DNA of 64,000 bases from Paracamarosporium sp. OC-R06-R3. Taxonomy: Eukaryota; Ascomycota; Dothideomycetes; Pleosporales; Didymosphaeriaceae. Each line of letters begins with the position of its first letter. Positions within the stretch are counted from its first letter, which is position 1. Below, piece by piece: positions 44,861 to 54,629 of the stretch. The stretch is taken from contig JACVRA010000093.1 in the NCBI GenBank assembly GCA_019828545.1, positions 49,368 to 113,367 of the forward strand. The letters are read 5' to 3'. Both the position numbers and the translations under genes were made by a program. The notes under the pieces are model-generated. The model worked only from the letters and a program-made list of their open reading frames with translations. It was not told the DNA's origin and searched no databases.

Positions 44861-46052
44861 TTAGCACTTACAGTAGTTAGCAGTGGCATGGCATTCCGAT
44901 AGCTCAGCCTGCTCGTGAGCTTTGGGTAACCACTCGCGTATCTTCTCCTCCCGATTGTGATGTGATGGATGAGTGGAAAGTAGTTCTGGCGGGCCCGATC
45001 CTCCAGCCGTCTCCATGCGGTGCCAGAAGTCCATGGCAGCTTCGGGTCGATAGCAGGCACGAGCCATCATCATCAGGCCGATTTGGTCGGCTTCGGCCTA
45101 TGAAATGTCAGTAGGTTAATGCATGAGATAGAGTGACAACAGCGGACGAACCTCCTGCTTTCGGCCCGCAGGCATCGAGAGAAACAGATTGAGAACAGCG
45201 CTGCTGAGTTGGAAAGACAGATCGAAGGTCATAAGGGCAAGCACGCCGATAAGAATGAACGGAGCCTGGCTCAGCTTCTCACTATAAACGGTCAGCTACC
45301 GAGCAGCACATAATTGGCACCACCTACGCAGTGTGATGTGCTACTACATGTGCAATCTCGTGGCCCAGCACTGCAGCTATGCCGTTTTCGTCTTGACAGA
45401 GTGGTAGGATACCCGTGAAGACGAAAACTTTCCCACTGGCACTCTGTCAGCACCCTCGTTCGTATACCTAGCTGCAGATTCTCGTACCCTGGTGCCACGA
45501 AAGCATTTTGCTCTGGGCTGTCAATAACATGAACTTCCCAGTTCACATCGTGCAGTCCCGCAGCCGTCGCAAACGGTATCAGCCGTTCGAGCACCTTCTT
45601 CACTTTTTGCACGCGCGGATCCCAGTCCGGTAGTATCCGTCCCTTGTATTCCTGTTGCACCTCTCCGACCGTTGCGGCTCCTATGCGAGCTTCGATGCCT
45701 GGGCTGATGATGTTGAAGCGGCGGCGGCCTGAGATCTGTTCAATGATTACCATTCACATCCCATGAAGAAAAGCTTGGAGTAGCATACCGGCACCTCCTC
45801 TAGGTTATACACATAGAAGCCTCCAGCACCCAAGCTTATCAATCCCACATCGCGGTAGAAGGTCGGGCGCGCTGCCCATCTCATGAATACATTGGACGCG
45901 AATTGGAAGCGGCTGTACTGCGGGCGCCGGTCGCCAAAGCGCACTTGTCGGTACGCGCGGAACTGTGCATGCTGCTTAATCGGTCGGAACTGCGCAGCAT
46001 TTCTTATCGGTCGCAAAACGGACTCAAGGGCTCGGAAGCCTGGGCGGAACAT
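44861..46052 (-). CDS. OMA1: Mitochondrial metalloendopeptidase Oma1 (M48)
   Basis: Five exons on the minus strand: 46052-45789, 45735-45488, 45435-45328, 45281-45152 and 45097-44861. Four introns are 46-54 bp and the protein has 328 residues. The N terminus is Arg/Phe/Gln-rich without acids (mitochondrial targeting), with a first hydrophobic helix about 65-80. Spliced motifs include I-S-G-R-R-R-F-N, then N-A-F-V-A-P-G-G-K-V-F-V-F-T-G-I-L formed across intron 2. The zinc site is HEIAH at 196-200, and E-A-E-A-D (Glu250 as third ligand) is formed across intron 4. The membrane helix after the zinc site is present. Oma1 works in the inner mitochondrial membrane in quality control together with the m-AAA protease. 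All catalytic residues look intact. Each junction restores family sequence, so the model is strong. Confidence 0.95.
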
Positions 46053-47203
46053 TGCGCGATGTCAACGCGGAAGCTTGGTGCAGTGGTGCGGCGGCGGGTC
46101 GATGACGCGTGAACGCCGCGGGAAAGCCAAGCCTTCCAGCATTTTAAACCCTTCTCTTCTTCAGTGTAACAACAAACTTGCCACCACACCATAACGTACA
46201 AGGAGAAGCAGCTGTTTGAATGAGAAAATTACGGATCTGCTGCATTGTGGAAGAGCAGTCATATTGGGATACCTACAATTCAAGACGAGTCTCACTGAAT
46301 GCATAGAGATTCACGGATACGTGACCCTGTGCGCTATCTGCATCTCCAATTTATTCCAGAATCTACTGGCAAAAAATAAAATAAGATAGAAAATAAAGGC
46401 TATGGGGTGTTGTTGTCGACGCTGTGGATGTAACATTGAAAATTTTACCTGGCCTCGATTTGACTTCCAGAATATCAAACGAGGAAGCACATAGCCACGC
46501 TTCTTTTTTCGATATTAATAGTTTTTTTTCAATTCTGGACTTTCTTTCATGAATTCAATAACGTATTCGGACTCTTGGTGATTTGGACAAAAATTTTTGG
46601 AGCAATAGTTCATAACCCAATCTGCCACCGAGCGCATCCTCATTCTGCCCAACATTGAACTCGCTCGAGCCTAGAACGCTACTCGAACATTCTGAAGTCT
46701 CGGCTTTACCGCGCCAGATTATGAACACGAGCTTCATCTTACTATTTCGGACTGTCGAGCTCCTACAAGTACCCTAAAATCGTAGGTCCACGATCTCGCC
46801 TTCGCACAAACCAACATTGCCATATCGCAAATTGCCTCGTCGCTAATAATAGTTATGATCACCCAGCGTCGCCGTTGCAAAGTGGCGTGGAAACTGGGTC
46901 GCTAGTACGCTAATATGGTTAAATGCCACCTGCAAACGCTCTCGACCAAACTCCGCAACTTCGCTTTAATAAAACGTATAGCGACGTCAGAGTAGTATAC
47001 GGTGGCAACAACACAATTGTGGCGTCGATCATGATATTCTGGACGAGGCGGTAGAGGCGAGCGAAGTGTATATAAGAAGGGTGGACCCTGCGATCATCAC
47101 TGCGTTATTGCTACAGAGTACCTGTTACTAAGCTCACTATACACTCCCCTCGCTACCAGACGACCTCAAACTTTATTCTCATTGGGAATACAGTCGATTC
47201 ATA
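46053..47203. promoter_or_regulatory. Divergent spacer between OMA1 and the DUF4360 gene
   Basis: 1.15 kb between start codons facing away. Bases 46370-46530 are poly(A/T)-rich. The right end carries a strong TATA box (47069). Otherwise no features. Confidence 0.45.
47069..47076 (+). promoter_or_regulatory. TATA box of the DUF4360 gene
   Basis: TATATAAG, 135 bases upstream of the ATG at 47204, followed by a pyrimidine-containing leader. It is the best core-promoter match in the window. Confidence 0.6.
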
Positions 47204-47830
47204 ATGCGTGCCGCTCTTGTTCTCGCCGCCGCCCCGGCACTCATCTTTGCCGCCCCCGAACATGCTCCCAAAATCACATCGCTCAAGTTTTCCGGTTCAG
47301 GCTGCCCCAATGATTCCAACTCTGTGAAAGCTATCTACGGCGAGCTCGGCGACGCGCCAGCATTCACATTCAGTCAGCTCAAGGGTGACGGCACAGGAAA
47401 CTGCGAGCTGCACATCCAGTCTAGCGGTGGTTCACAGGGATGGCAGGTCGCTGTTAAGGAGATCACGTATCAGGGAAATGTGCAACTGTCGAGTGGAAGT
47501 CAGCTAGACACGATTACCCAAGCATATTGGAGTGAACATGCGGCTGATACGGTACGACCTCTGTCCTACATACGAATCAAGACATGGAAAGGATGATCAC
47601 TGACCGCGAAGCAGAGTGTGTTAAAAGGAACGATTGCGTGTGCGGGTCCTGATATCAAGGACTATGTTACAGTAAAGTCAAGCACAAGCGATTTGAAATG
47701 GTCGAAGTGCACCGGTGCAGATGGAAATCCAGGGATCTTGAATGTCAATGCGCGACCTGTGGTACAAGGCAACTCTGGGGCATACGATATCAAGCAAGCG
47801 ACATGGGGCCTGCAATGGCGGAGATGCTAA
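47204..47830 (+). CDS. Secreted DUF4360 family protein
   Basis: Two exons, 47204-47551 and 47615-47830, with a 63-bp phase-0 intron (gtacga...gcag); 187 residues. The signal peptide is MRAALVLAAAPALIFA. The mature part shows the DUF4360 layout: G-C-P near the start, a central N-C-E-L segment, K-G-T-I followed by D-Y-V-T-V, W-S-K-C, then I-L-N-V-N-A-R and the closing L-Q-W-R-R-C. Four to five Cys at family positions suggest disulphides and a beta-sandwich. Members are small secreted proteins of ascomycetes with unknown biochemical role, often expressed on hosts. The gene ends 112 bases from the converging DUF7730-like gene. Confidence 0.88.
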
Positions 47831-47942
47831 TCGACTTGTTGTGTCTTTGTTTCCGTCAAAAGCGTAGATCAGGCGGTACTCTATATATATTCGATATAAT
47901 GTAACATCCTTTGCTGTTGTACCTAAACTCTTGACTGTGCGA

Positions 47943-48896
47943 TCAAAGCGCACATGAATCTTCCACCATTCCAAGCTCGTTCAGCTTGTGCGCATAGGAC
48001 ATTCCCATGAGTTCGATGTCATCCTCATCCCCTGGTACGTAATCTCTAAGCACAAATTCTTGCACTTTCTCTTCATAACTTTTCTGTTCTGTCTCGCGTA
48101 ATTCGATTTGCTTTACGTCTTCACCCTCCGCTGGACTAATGAACACGTAGTTCGTAGAATCTACGCTCACATTCTCAAGCTCTTCGAGAGCCAGGAACCT
48201 GAAAGCAAAGATCCAAATCATAGATTGCCAGCCAAAATTGTTTTCTGGGCCATTGATGAGTGGATACTCGCCGCGAACATAAAGCTGTAGTGTTTTCAGC
48301 GTCGGAAAATGCGGCCTGGGCGAAGTCATCGTTCCACGTGGAAGATACAACTGCCTCAAAACCAAATTCCACATGTGTGTCTCGAAACTGCGTGGACAAA
48401 TCGTGGCCGTCAATTTCGTGAGTTTTTCCCTTCTCGCTTGTGCCGGGCCATCCGTCAGCAGCACGCTGTCAAAGTCTGCACGGTGGTTGAACGCAAAGAC
48501 ATGGTCCTTGAGAACATCTTTCACTTCGCGGTGTACTTGTTTGCTGACCGACAAAAGACTCATACGTGTGGTATCATCGTGGCCGTCGTTTATATCCAAG
48601 TCGTTATCAGCATCTAAACACTCGCACCAAGGGCCTGGCTTGAGGTCCACGGTGTTATTCAAAGACCTGATCACGCGGCGGCAGGCACAAAAACGCCACC
48701 AGTAACTAGACGACCGCGAGTTGTTGTCAATATGGGGAGATGTGATGATGAAGAATTGCGTGCCGAAAACGTAAGCGAAAATTTTCAGTCGAATTTCTGT
48801 TGCGAGGTCCATGATCCTGAAGTAAGAATTACTTCTTGCCACAGGAGAGGCGCTACTGAAACCGACGGATTGCTCCTCAGCCATCCTAGCCGCCAT
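47943..48896 (-). CDS. F-box/DUF7730-like protein, 317 aa
   Basis: Single exon from ATG 48896 (the frame extends upstream but without an earlier ATG). Near residue 28 it has F-R-I-M-D-L-A-T-E-I-R-L-K-I-F-A-Y-V-F-G, the leucine/isoleucine-rich L-P-x-E-I-R-x-x-I-Y type start of the F-box-like/DUF7730 proteins that are abundant in Pleosporales and related fungi. M-S-L-L-S-V-S-K-Q-V-H-R-E follows near residue 110, also typical of that group (the L-L-x-x-x-C/S-K-Q-I-Y-x-E motif). The C-terminal half is acidic and helical. Such proteins are often multi-copy and their substrates are unknown; a ubiquitin-ligase adaptor role is only suggested. It converges on the DUF4360 gene. Confidence 0.7.
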   Translation of the reverse strand: MAARMAEEQSVGFSSASPVARSNSYFRIMDLATEIRLKIFAYVFGTQFFIITSPHIDNNSRSSSYWWRFCACRRVIRSLNNTVDLKPGPWCECLDADNDLDINDGHDDTTRMSLLSVSKQVHREVKDVLKDHVFAFNHRADFDSVLLTDGPAQARREKLTKLTATICPRSFETHMWNLVLRQLYLPRGTMTSPRPHFPTLKTLQLYVRGEYPLINGPENNFGWQSMIWIFAFRFLALEELENVSVDSTNYVFISPAEGEDVKQIELRETEQKSYEEKVQEFVLRDYVPGDEDDIELMGMSYAHKLNELGMVEDSCAL

Positions 48897-49571
48897 GGTA
48901 CCGTAATTATTTCGCAATGCTGTTTAGATATTTTTGGACTTAATTTAGTTCTTGCTGGGCAAACGGCTCTGTTCGTAACGATGTCCCATGCAATCTGTGT
49001 CGACGGTTCTCAGGAAGAAATATGAATACGGAGAGGGTAGGTCCTGTTAACCAGTAGAGTGCAAAGAGAGGGTGGGAGTCACTGGATGAAAAGGTGCACA
49101 CCGCAACAATTGATGGCTAGCGCCTGCCCCGCTTGCCTACCGGTACTGGGATCACTAGTCTGGCTGCCAGGACCACTTAACCTCTACCGTTCTCTATGGA
49201 CATTGCTCTTCATCAGATGAACTTCTTGACCGCTGTACGGGTAGCAACCGAAATGGAAAGAATCGCGAATGAAGTCTCCATAGTAGCCGGAGTATTGCGC
49301 AAGCAGTGTACATACAGCTAAAGCTTGTTCTCAGGTATCTTGGTGTATGTCTTGAATACTTGAAGGATATTGGAAGAAGAAAGATCCGGACCCAAATTTA
49401 AATACAGTGTTTGCGCTGGTCTGTACAGTCGTTCTATACAATGTGGCAGTGATTCAACACCAGTAAAGTCAAATGTTTATCGTGTTGTCTGAATTAAAAT
49501 TCAAGATAGCCTAGAACTACGAGGATTGCGTATGAACTTGAAAACTAACTACTCACTATATTGTTTCTTGG
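48897..49571. other. Intergenic, 0.7 kb
   Basis: Promoter of the DUF7730-like gene and 3' flank of the Cys-rich membrane protein gene. Nothing recognised. Confidence 0.4.
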
Positions 49572-50620
49572 TCAAACACGACTTGAATCCCCCTGCATCT
49601 CTTGCCGCGGCACCATCCCGTCTAGCTCCTGCGGCGACATCTGTGGATGAGTTTGAGCAGGTACAGAGTTTGTGTGCGCATAGTAATCGTTATGTTTGGG
49701 TTCATATGCTCCATTCGCATGCTGTTCTGCCGGCGCCTCGTACACGTTCTGGTGTTTCCGCCTCTTTAACAACCACCAGCCTAATCCTGCGACAAGCGCT
49801 ACACCAGCAGCCGCTCCTATCCCTATCCCTGCTCCTGCGCCGGCAGATAGACCATGCGATTGCGGTTCCTCTTCTCTGGATGTATCAGAATTCGTGGGCG
49901 TTGGCGACGATGGTGCGGTGGTGGACGAGCTGGAAGAGGCGGTGGTAGATGCGGTGGTAGATGCGGTGGTAGATGCGGTGGTAGATGCGGATGCCACGGA
50001 CGACGCTGATGAAGTGCTCGTCGCAGCAAGGAGTGCTTTGCTGTCAACAGTCCACCAAGTTGGCGATGCGGTAGCCGATGCGCCAGTGGCTTTCGAGGGA
50101 TGTTTTACTTCGCCAGTTCCTGGATCGACGAAAAAATGCTGAGTATCATCGTCACAGCACTCCTTGTCAACAGCTCCGCAGCAGTACATGTTCTTTCCGC
50201 AGTCAACAAGCAGTGTACCTGCCCGAGGCGCGAAATCTATCCAAGCAATGTTAGTGTGACTAACAACATACTAGCAGGCAGATACGTACCAGCGCACAAC
50301 GTCGAGCAACCATCCCAGTTGGACACAGCGCAGTATTGGCGAGTAGGGTTTCCATTGCTGTCATGACATAATAGATTGGAGCCACACTTGTCTCCCTGGA
50401 AGCAGCAATTGTTTGTCCCATTCCCACATGATACCATCTCAAAGTCCTTCGTGTACGCCGCTGAGTTCATCGCTAAAACGCCTAAATACCCAGTCAGTCA
50501 ACATCATCTCTAATAGCGCTGCACAGCAAACATACCATCACGCGCATAGCAGTCAGCGCGGACCGAACCGATCCAAAGTCCCACCAGCAGCCCATGCAAC
50601 ACTGTCAGAGTTCCCTGCAT
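49572..50620 (-). CDS. Cys-rich extracellular, single-pass membrane protein
   Basis: Three exons on the minus strand: 50620-50536, 50481-50290 and 50236-49572 (introns 54 and 53 bp), 313 residues. The signal peptide is MQGTLTVLHGLLVGLWIGSV. The ectodomain has many paired Cys (C-G-N-G-T-N-N-C-C, C-S-T-L-C-A, C-G-K-N-M-Y-C-C-G, E-C-C-D), the pattern of a common fungal cell-surface family with a Cys-rich head. A Ser/Thr/Ala linker with four S-T-T-A type repeats, likely O-glycosylated, leads to one membrane helix (G-I-G-I-G-A-A-A-G-V-A-L-V-A-G-L-G-W-W-L-L), followed by K-R-R-K-H as stop-transfer. The cytoplasmic tail is short, with Pro/Tyr motifs. The layout resembles wall-stress sensors (signal, Cys-rich, Ser/Thr stalk, one helix, short tail), but homology to them is not proven. 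Confidence 0.85.
49939..49986 (+). repeat. 12-bp coding minisatellite, 4 perfect copies
   Basis: Unit GCGGTGGTAGAT repeated four times in the Ser/Thr/Ala stalk of the Cys-rich membrane protein; on the minus strand each unit codes four stalk residues. Confidence 0.9.
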
Positions 50621-52561
50621 AGTGGGCGGTTTACACTCTACGTTCTAGCGTGGGAGGAAGGGAACGACTAGGAACGAGGTGTGAGATGCACGATCGTAAC
50701 AAAGAGACTCCCCAGGCGTGTACTTTTGTTATGTGGGCGCCACAGAGGCTCAGACTACGCCCTGGTGGCCTAACTTTCCATACATAGTTGGTAGTGGGGC
50801 CTGCGGTTGGTCCACCCCTACCCGCATCATCTCGCGTGCTTCATGTGTTTTCCAGCCCCCACAGGGCAGATTAAGCTTCAGACTATGGCACATCAGACGT
50901 ATGTGCAAACAAGAGAATTGCTAGGTTCTACCCAGCTATATATGTAGGGTTAGGTGTAAATCGACCCTGCTAGTATCTGTAGACCGTGGGTAGCGGGGAC
51001 ACGCCTCGGATATCTACAAACTGCTCTGCGATGTAATTCCTGGATGTGTTCTTTGCAGATCTCAAACACGGGCCCTCTGTAGCCTATGCATGACCCTGTT
51101 AAGCGAGTTCTGGCGCAGGTAGTGTTTGCTCAGTCTTCAGTCCAATCCTAGCGTCGTATTGAAAGCACAACAGCTTTCATGCCTCAACCGTCCGAAAGCT
51201 TAGGACCCGGTCACCACCTTAAGCACTATTAACAGAAATGTTAGTGCAATAGCCAGCCTTTCCCGCGCTCAACTCCTCGAGATGATTCTCGGCTGGTGCG
51301 CAATAACGATCTTCTCTCCGAATACCGAGAGCCAAGACGCCAATGGTGGCCTGAGGGATATGATTGGGCGAACCGTTCATTTAAGTGTCGCCTTTAATAA
51401 TAGACTGCTATGCGAAATTGCAGATGTCCCTGTGTAGCTCCTTAAAGAGAAGCTGAAGAAAAAAAGATGCGGCGCCATGGGTAATGATTTGAAATACGAA
51501 TTCGAATGCCCGATCTACGTTTCATACTCAGCTCAATAGAAGCTAGCAGAAGACATGGAGCATAACACTCCGGATGCGCAGCAGACAGCTAATACCTGTT
51601 TACCTTCGACTGCGCATGTCTAGTTACTTATTCATTACCTTCCTGACCCACCTCGAGCACCTGTCTAAACCAAGCCTCGACTCTCATTCTTCGCAATACC
51701 CGAAAATGAGTCCAGCTCTGCGAAATCTTATGTACACTAACAGAACTCGTATTGGTCGCCGGAATACTCGGAACTATCGTCGATTACGCGCCCGCATAGC
51801 TTACACTGGCTATCGTATGATGTTTGTGATATCCTACCCAGTCCACTTCTTACACCGCCTCGCGACGGTCCAAGGAGCAGTCATTGGTGATGACAGGACT
51901 TAAAGAAGGAAGGTGCTAAGCGATACGGTAGTGTAAGCAACGAAGAAAAAAGAACCTTTTCAATAAGCAAGCCACTTCTCTCGTGCGAGAAATTTGTGAA
52001 AGATGGGGAGTGATCAAGTGAAGGGCTGTATATATAGCTTAGCGATGAATATTAACAACCAGTTAATTGGTTGCAGCTTTGGGTGCCCGTGGCACGATAG
52101 AGCTGATAGAAAAACATGTACTCAATAATCTAGTGAAAGTTATTAACAAGGCCAGAGTTGCTATTCGGGATCTGACTCAGTTCGCATGACCAACACATAT
52201 ACCTTCGTACTCAAGAGCGCCATGAGTTCGAAGTCACATAATTTCCCACCACGTCTTAATTCGACAAATACTCTATGTTGAACGAGTGAGAAGATGCAAT
52301 TAGCCGTAAGGAGGTACGCGATCTATAGACCAGTCACTTCCACAAGTAACGTAGAGGATGAAATTCCCGAATTGTGATGAACCTCGGTTGTTGTGTGCCA
52401 AGCGATTTGCTGACCGTTATCGCCATAGCTTCAGGCTGCCAAAGCCACTGCAACCAAATCAAACGCTAGTTGAAAGCCTTCTCGACTTGCTTGTGCTGTC
52501 ACCAAGGGATCATAAATCTGGAAAGCAACCGTAGGACGCCAATCGATCACCAATAGCGAAC
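50621..52561. other. Gene-poor spacer, 1.9 kb
   Basis: No supported gene. A TATATATAG string at about 52028 and an Arg-rich frame at 51574-51903 are noted only. Confidence 0.5.
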
Positions 52562-53401
52562 ATGTCGAACCCGACACCGACCGGAATTGCGAAGCCATTG
52601 TCAGACTTCGACAAGATTGGCAACAACACATACCTGTTCACACCAGACAACTATACTCCTGAAGAACCTTTTGTACTTCTTTTCTCCTGGATGGGCGCAG
52701 CACCAAAACACATTGCTAAATACATAGTTGCATATCAAAAGCTATTCCCTACAGCGCGTATAACCTTGATTCGCAATGAACTTGCGGACTTCTTCCGTAA
52801 CGAAGCAACTTACACCGAGTACTTAACCCCGGCAATTGGTGTCGTTAAACAGCATGTCGATGCAGGCGGCCAAATCCTTGTGCATAGCTTCTCAAATGGC
52901 GGGGGGAACCAATTGCTTGAGTTTGCCAAGGCGTGGGTGAAGCGCGAGGGCTTGCCGTTGCCCATGCGCGCACAAATAATGGACTCCGCTCCGGGTACTG
53001 GCGGTTGGAAGAGAAGCCATAAGGCTATGGTCACGTCATTACCAAGTTTTTGGCTATGGAGGCTGTTGGGCTCTGCAACGATTCATCTTTTCCTGGCCAC
53101 TTTGTTTGTGATTGGCAAGTTGAGCAAGAGGGAGCCTATCATGGCGACAATCCGACGCCAACTTAACGACCCATCACTGTTCGATAAGCGAGCTCCAAGG
53201 GTGTATTTGTATAGCAAGGCGGACGAGATGGTCGGGCACGACGAGGTAGAGGAACACGCGGACCTGGCTGAGGCACAAGGCTGGAAGGTGACGAGAATCC
53301 TGTTCGAGAAGAGTCCACACGCAGGGCACATTCGGGAGGACGAAGGAAGGTATTGGAGTGCGGTGCAGGAAGCGTGGAAGGAGGGCGTGCACACAACGTA
53401 G
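52562..53401 (+). CDS. DUF829/TMEM53-like alpha/beta-hydrolase fold protein
   Basis: Single exon, 279 residues. The sequence follows the DUF829 pattern: V-L-L-F-S-W-M-G-A near residue 38, R-N-E-L near 71, and I-L-V-H-S-F-S-N-G-G with Ser111 at the nucleophile elbow (the usual G-x-S-x-G is altered to H-S-F-S-N-G, as in this family). An Asp in Y-S-K-A-D-E and a His in S-P-H-A-G-H complete a probable triad. One hydrophobic stretch (L-F-L-A-T-L-F-V-I-G) near 180 may touch membrane. Members include animal TMEM53 and fungal PaxU-like proteins; substrates are unknown. No biosynthetic gene lies nearby. The stop codon is one base from the stop of the converging Mpv17-family gene. Confidence 0.85.
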   Translation: MSNPTPTGIAKPLSDFDKIGNNTYLFTPDNYTPEEPFVLLFSWMGAAPKHIAKYIVAYQKLFPTARITLIRNELADFFRNEATYTEYLTPAIGVVKQHVDAGGQILVHSFSNGGGNQLLEFAKAWVKREGLPLPMRAQIMDSAPGTGGWKRSHKAMVTSLPSFWLWRLLGSATIHLFLATLFVIGKLSKREPIMATIRRQLNDPSLFDKRAPRVYLYSKADEMVGHDEVEEHADLAEAQGWKVTRILFEKSPHAGHIREDEGRYWSAVQEAWKEGVHTT

Positions 53402-53402
53402 C

Positions 53403-54026
53403 TTATGCCGAAAGTCGTGAAGCAACTAGCGTCATGTAGATACTCCAGAGCAAGCCGAAGAAGCTGAGAAAGACGATGCGGCGCTCGACAGGCACATAGG
53501 CGAAACTGAAAAGATTCGCAAGTGGCCAGACTTTGTACGAGTTCCATATAATGGTCAACTCTTCTTCCCGAATGTCGTTGCCAATCTGTGCTGCCGTCTT
53601 GCCCTGCATGAGCCCAAGCAGCACCAAGAACATGGTTGTGTTCAGCAACGCGCCTCCCGTCATAGAATCGGCGATGGTCTTCTTCACCACATTGCTCCAG
53701 TTGCGCACGTGGACTTCTTCGTCAATCGCCCGCTTGTCCTCGCCGTCGTCCCGAACAAAGGCGCCTTTCTCTGCATCGTCGCTCGAAGGGGTACGCGTCC
53801 GCTTTACCAGCTTCTCGCCCGGGAACATGCGTTCTAGCCATTTTTGCCAATAGTAGTTTATTGGTGTTGTGATCAAACCCATGGCAGTGAGTTGGTAGAA
53901 GAGCGTGTAGTCGAAGACGAAAGGCACGTCTTCGGCATATGCCTTGAGTCTCTGAGCGACGACATTGGAGACGCAGCCGATTGCGAGCGATAGCACGCAG
54001 GCCGAGAGCATGGGTGGCAGCGGCAT
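53403..54026 (-). CDS. Mpv17/PMP22 family membrane protein
   Basis: Single exon, 207 residues. Four hydrophobic segments fit the family: about 3-22, 38-56, 115-137 and 180-200. The typical family blocks D-Y-T-L-F-Y-Q, the T-P-I-N-Y-Y-W-Q-K-W loop and the C-terminal W-P-L-A-N-L-F-S-F-A-Y-V-P-V-E-R-R-I-V are present, the last being the diagnostic W-P-x-x-N-x-x-x-F-x-x-V-P-x-x-x-R. Known relatives sit in peroxisomal or inner mitochondrial membranes and may act as channels; which organelle applies here is open. A basic/acidic loop (KRTRTPSSDDAEK) in the middle is longer than in many relatives. Confidence 0.88.
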   Translation of the reverse strand: MPLPPMLSACVLSLAIGCVSNVVAQRLKAYAEDVPFVFDYTLFYQLTAMGLITTPINYYWQKWLERMFPGEKLVKRTRTPSSDDAEKGAFVRDDGEDKRAIDEEVHVRNWSNVVKKTIADSMTGGALLNTTMFLVLLGLMQGKTAAQIGNDIREEELTIIWNSYKVWPLANLFSFAYVPVERRIVFLSFFGLLWSIYMTLVASRLSA

Positions 54027-54629
54027 CGTGAGGACAGCGAAATGCGACGGATGGCGGGAGCGTGGCGATGGTACGGGAGACGTGAAGGAGACGACGCGTC
54101 GCGCTTTAAATAGAAGGGCCGATGCACGATCCTACTCGAACTGAATAAGAAGGTACGAAGGACACGATGTGGAACAGGAAGTATTGATTGAGATGACTAT
54201 TCAACGACAGGAGCGCAGGATGTAGAGTTCTCGTATGCTTGGTTATTGTCCATCTCAAACATGTTGAGCGGAGCTGCGGGGAAGGCCCGAGCGCTACAGT
54301 GACCGTGTCGCCAAGGATTAGCACCTCGGAACATTGAGATTCTGTTAAGCCTTTTTGTCCACCTATAGTCTTTTACACAATGTTAATCATATCAAAGGGA
54401 AAACATCGAAATCATAGAGTTTTATTTTGTCTTTAGAATGAGCTGTTTATCACATGATCCTAATGGGTGATTGTGGTGGTAAATTAGACTAGGATAGGTG
54501 ACTGGAGGGTGAATGTTCCGCTCTGGGTGTTCGAAATCCGACTTTGATTGTCGTAGATTATGGCCTATCGACCACCCTACGAGCGTCTTATTCGCAATAG
54601 TAGCTCCGCCCCTACAATCTTAATTTCCA
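54027..54629. other. Intergenic, 0.6 kb
   Basis: Promoter of the Mpv17-family gene and AT-rich 3' flank of the arabinofuranosidase gene. No TATA box clear. Confidence 0.4.

Noticed and set aside
45292..45434. Read-through tail of the OMA1 middle frame
   Set aside because: It reads out of frame past an intron; splicing at 45436-45487 restores G-G-K-V-F-V-F and the HEIAH site.
51574..51903. 109-codon Arg/Tyr-rich frame
   Set aside because: No homology signal, signal peptide or splice sites; lies in a gene-poor spacer.
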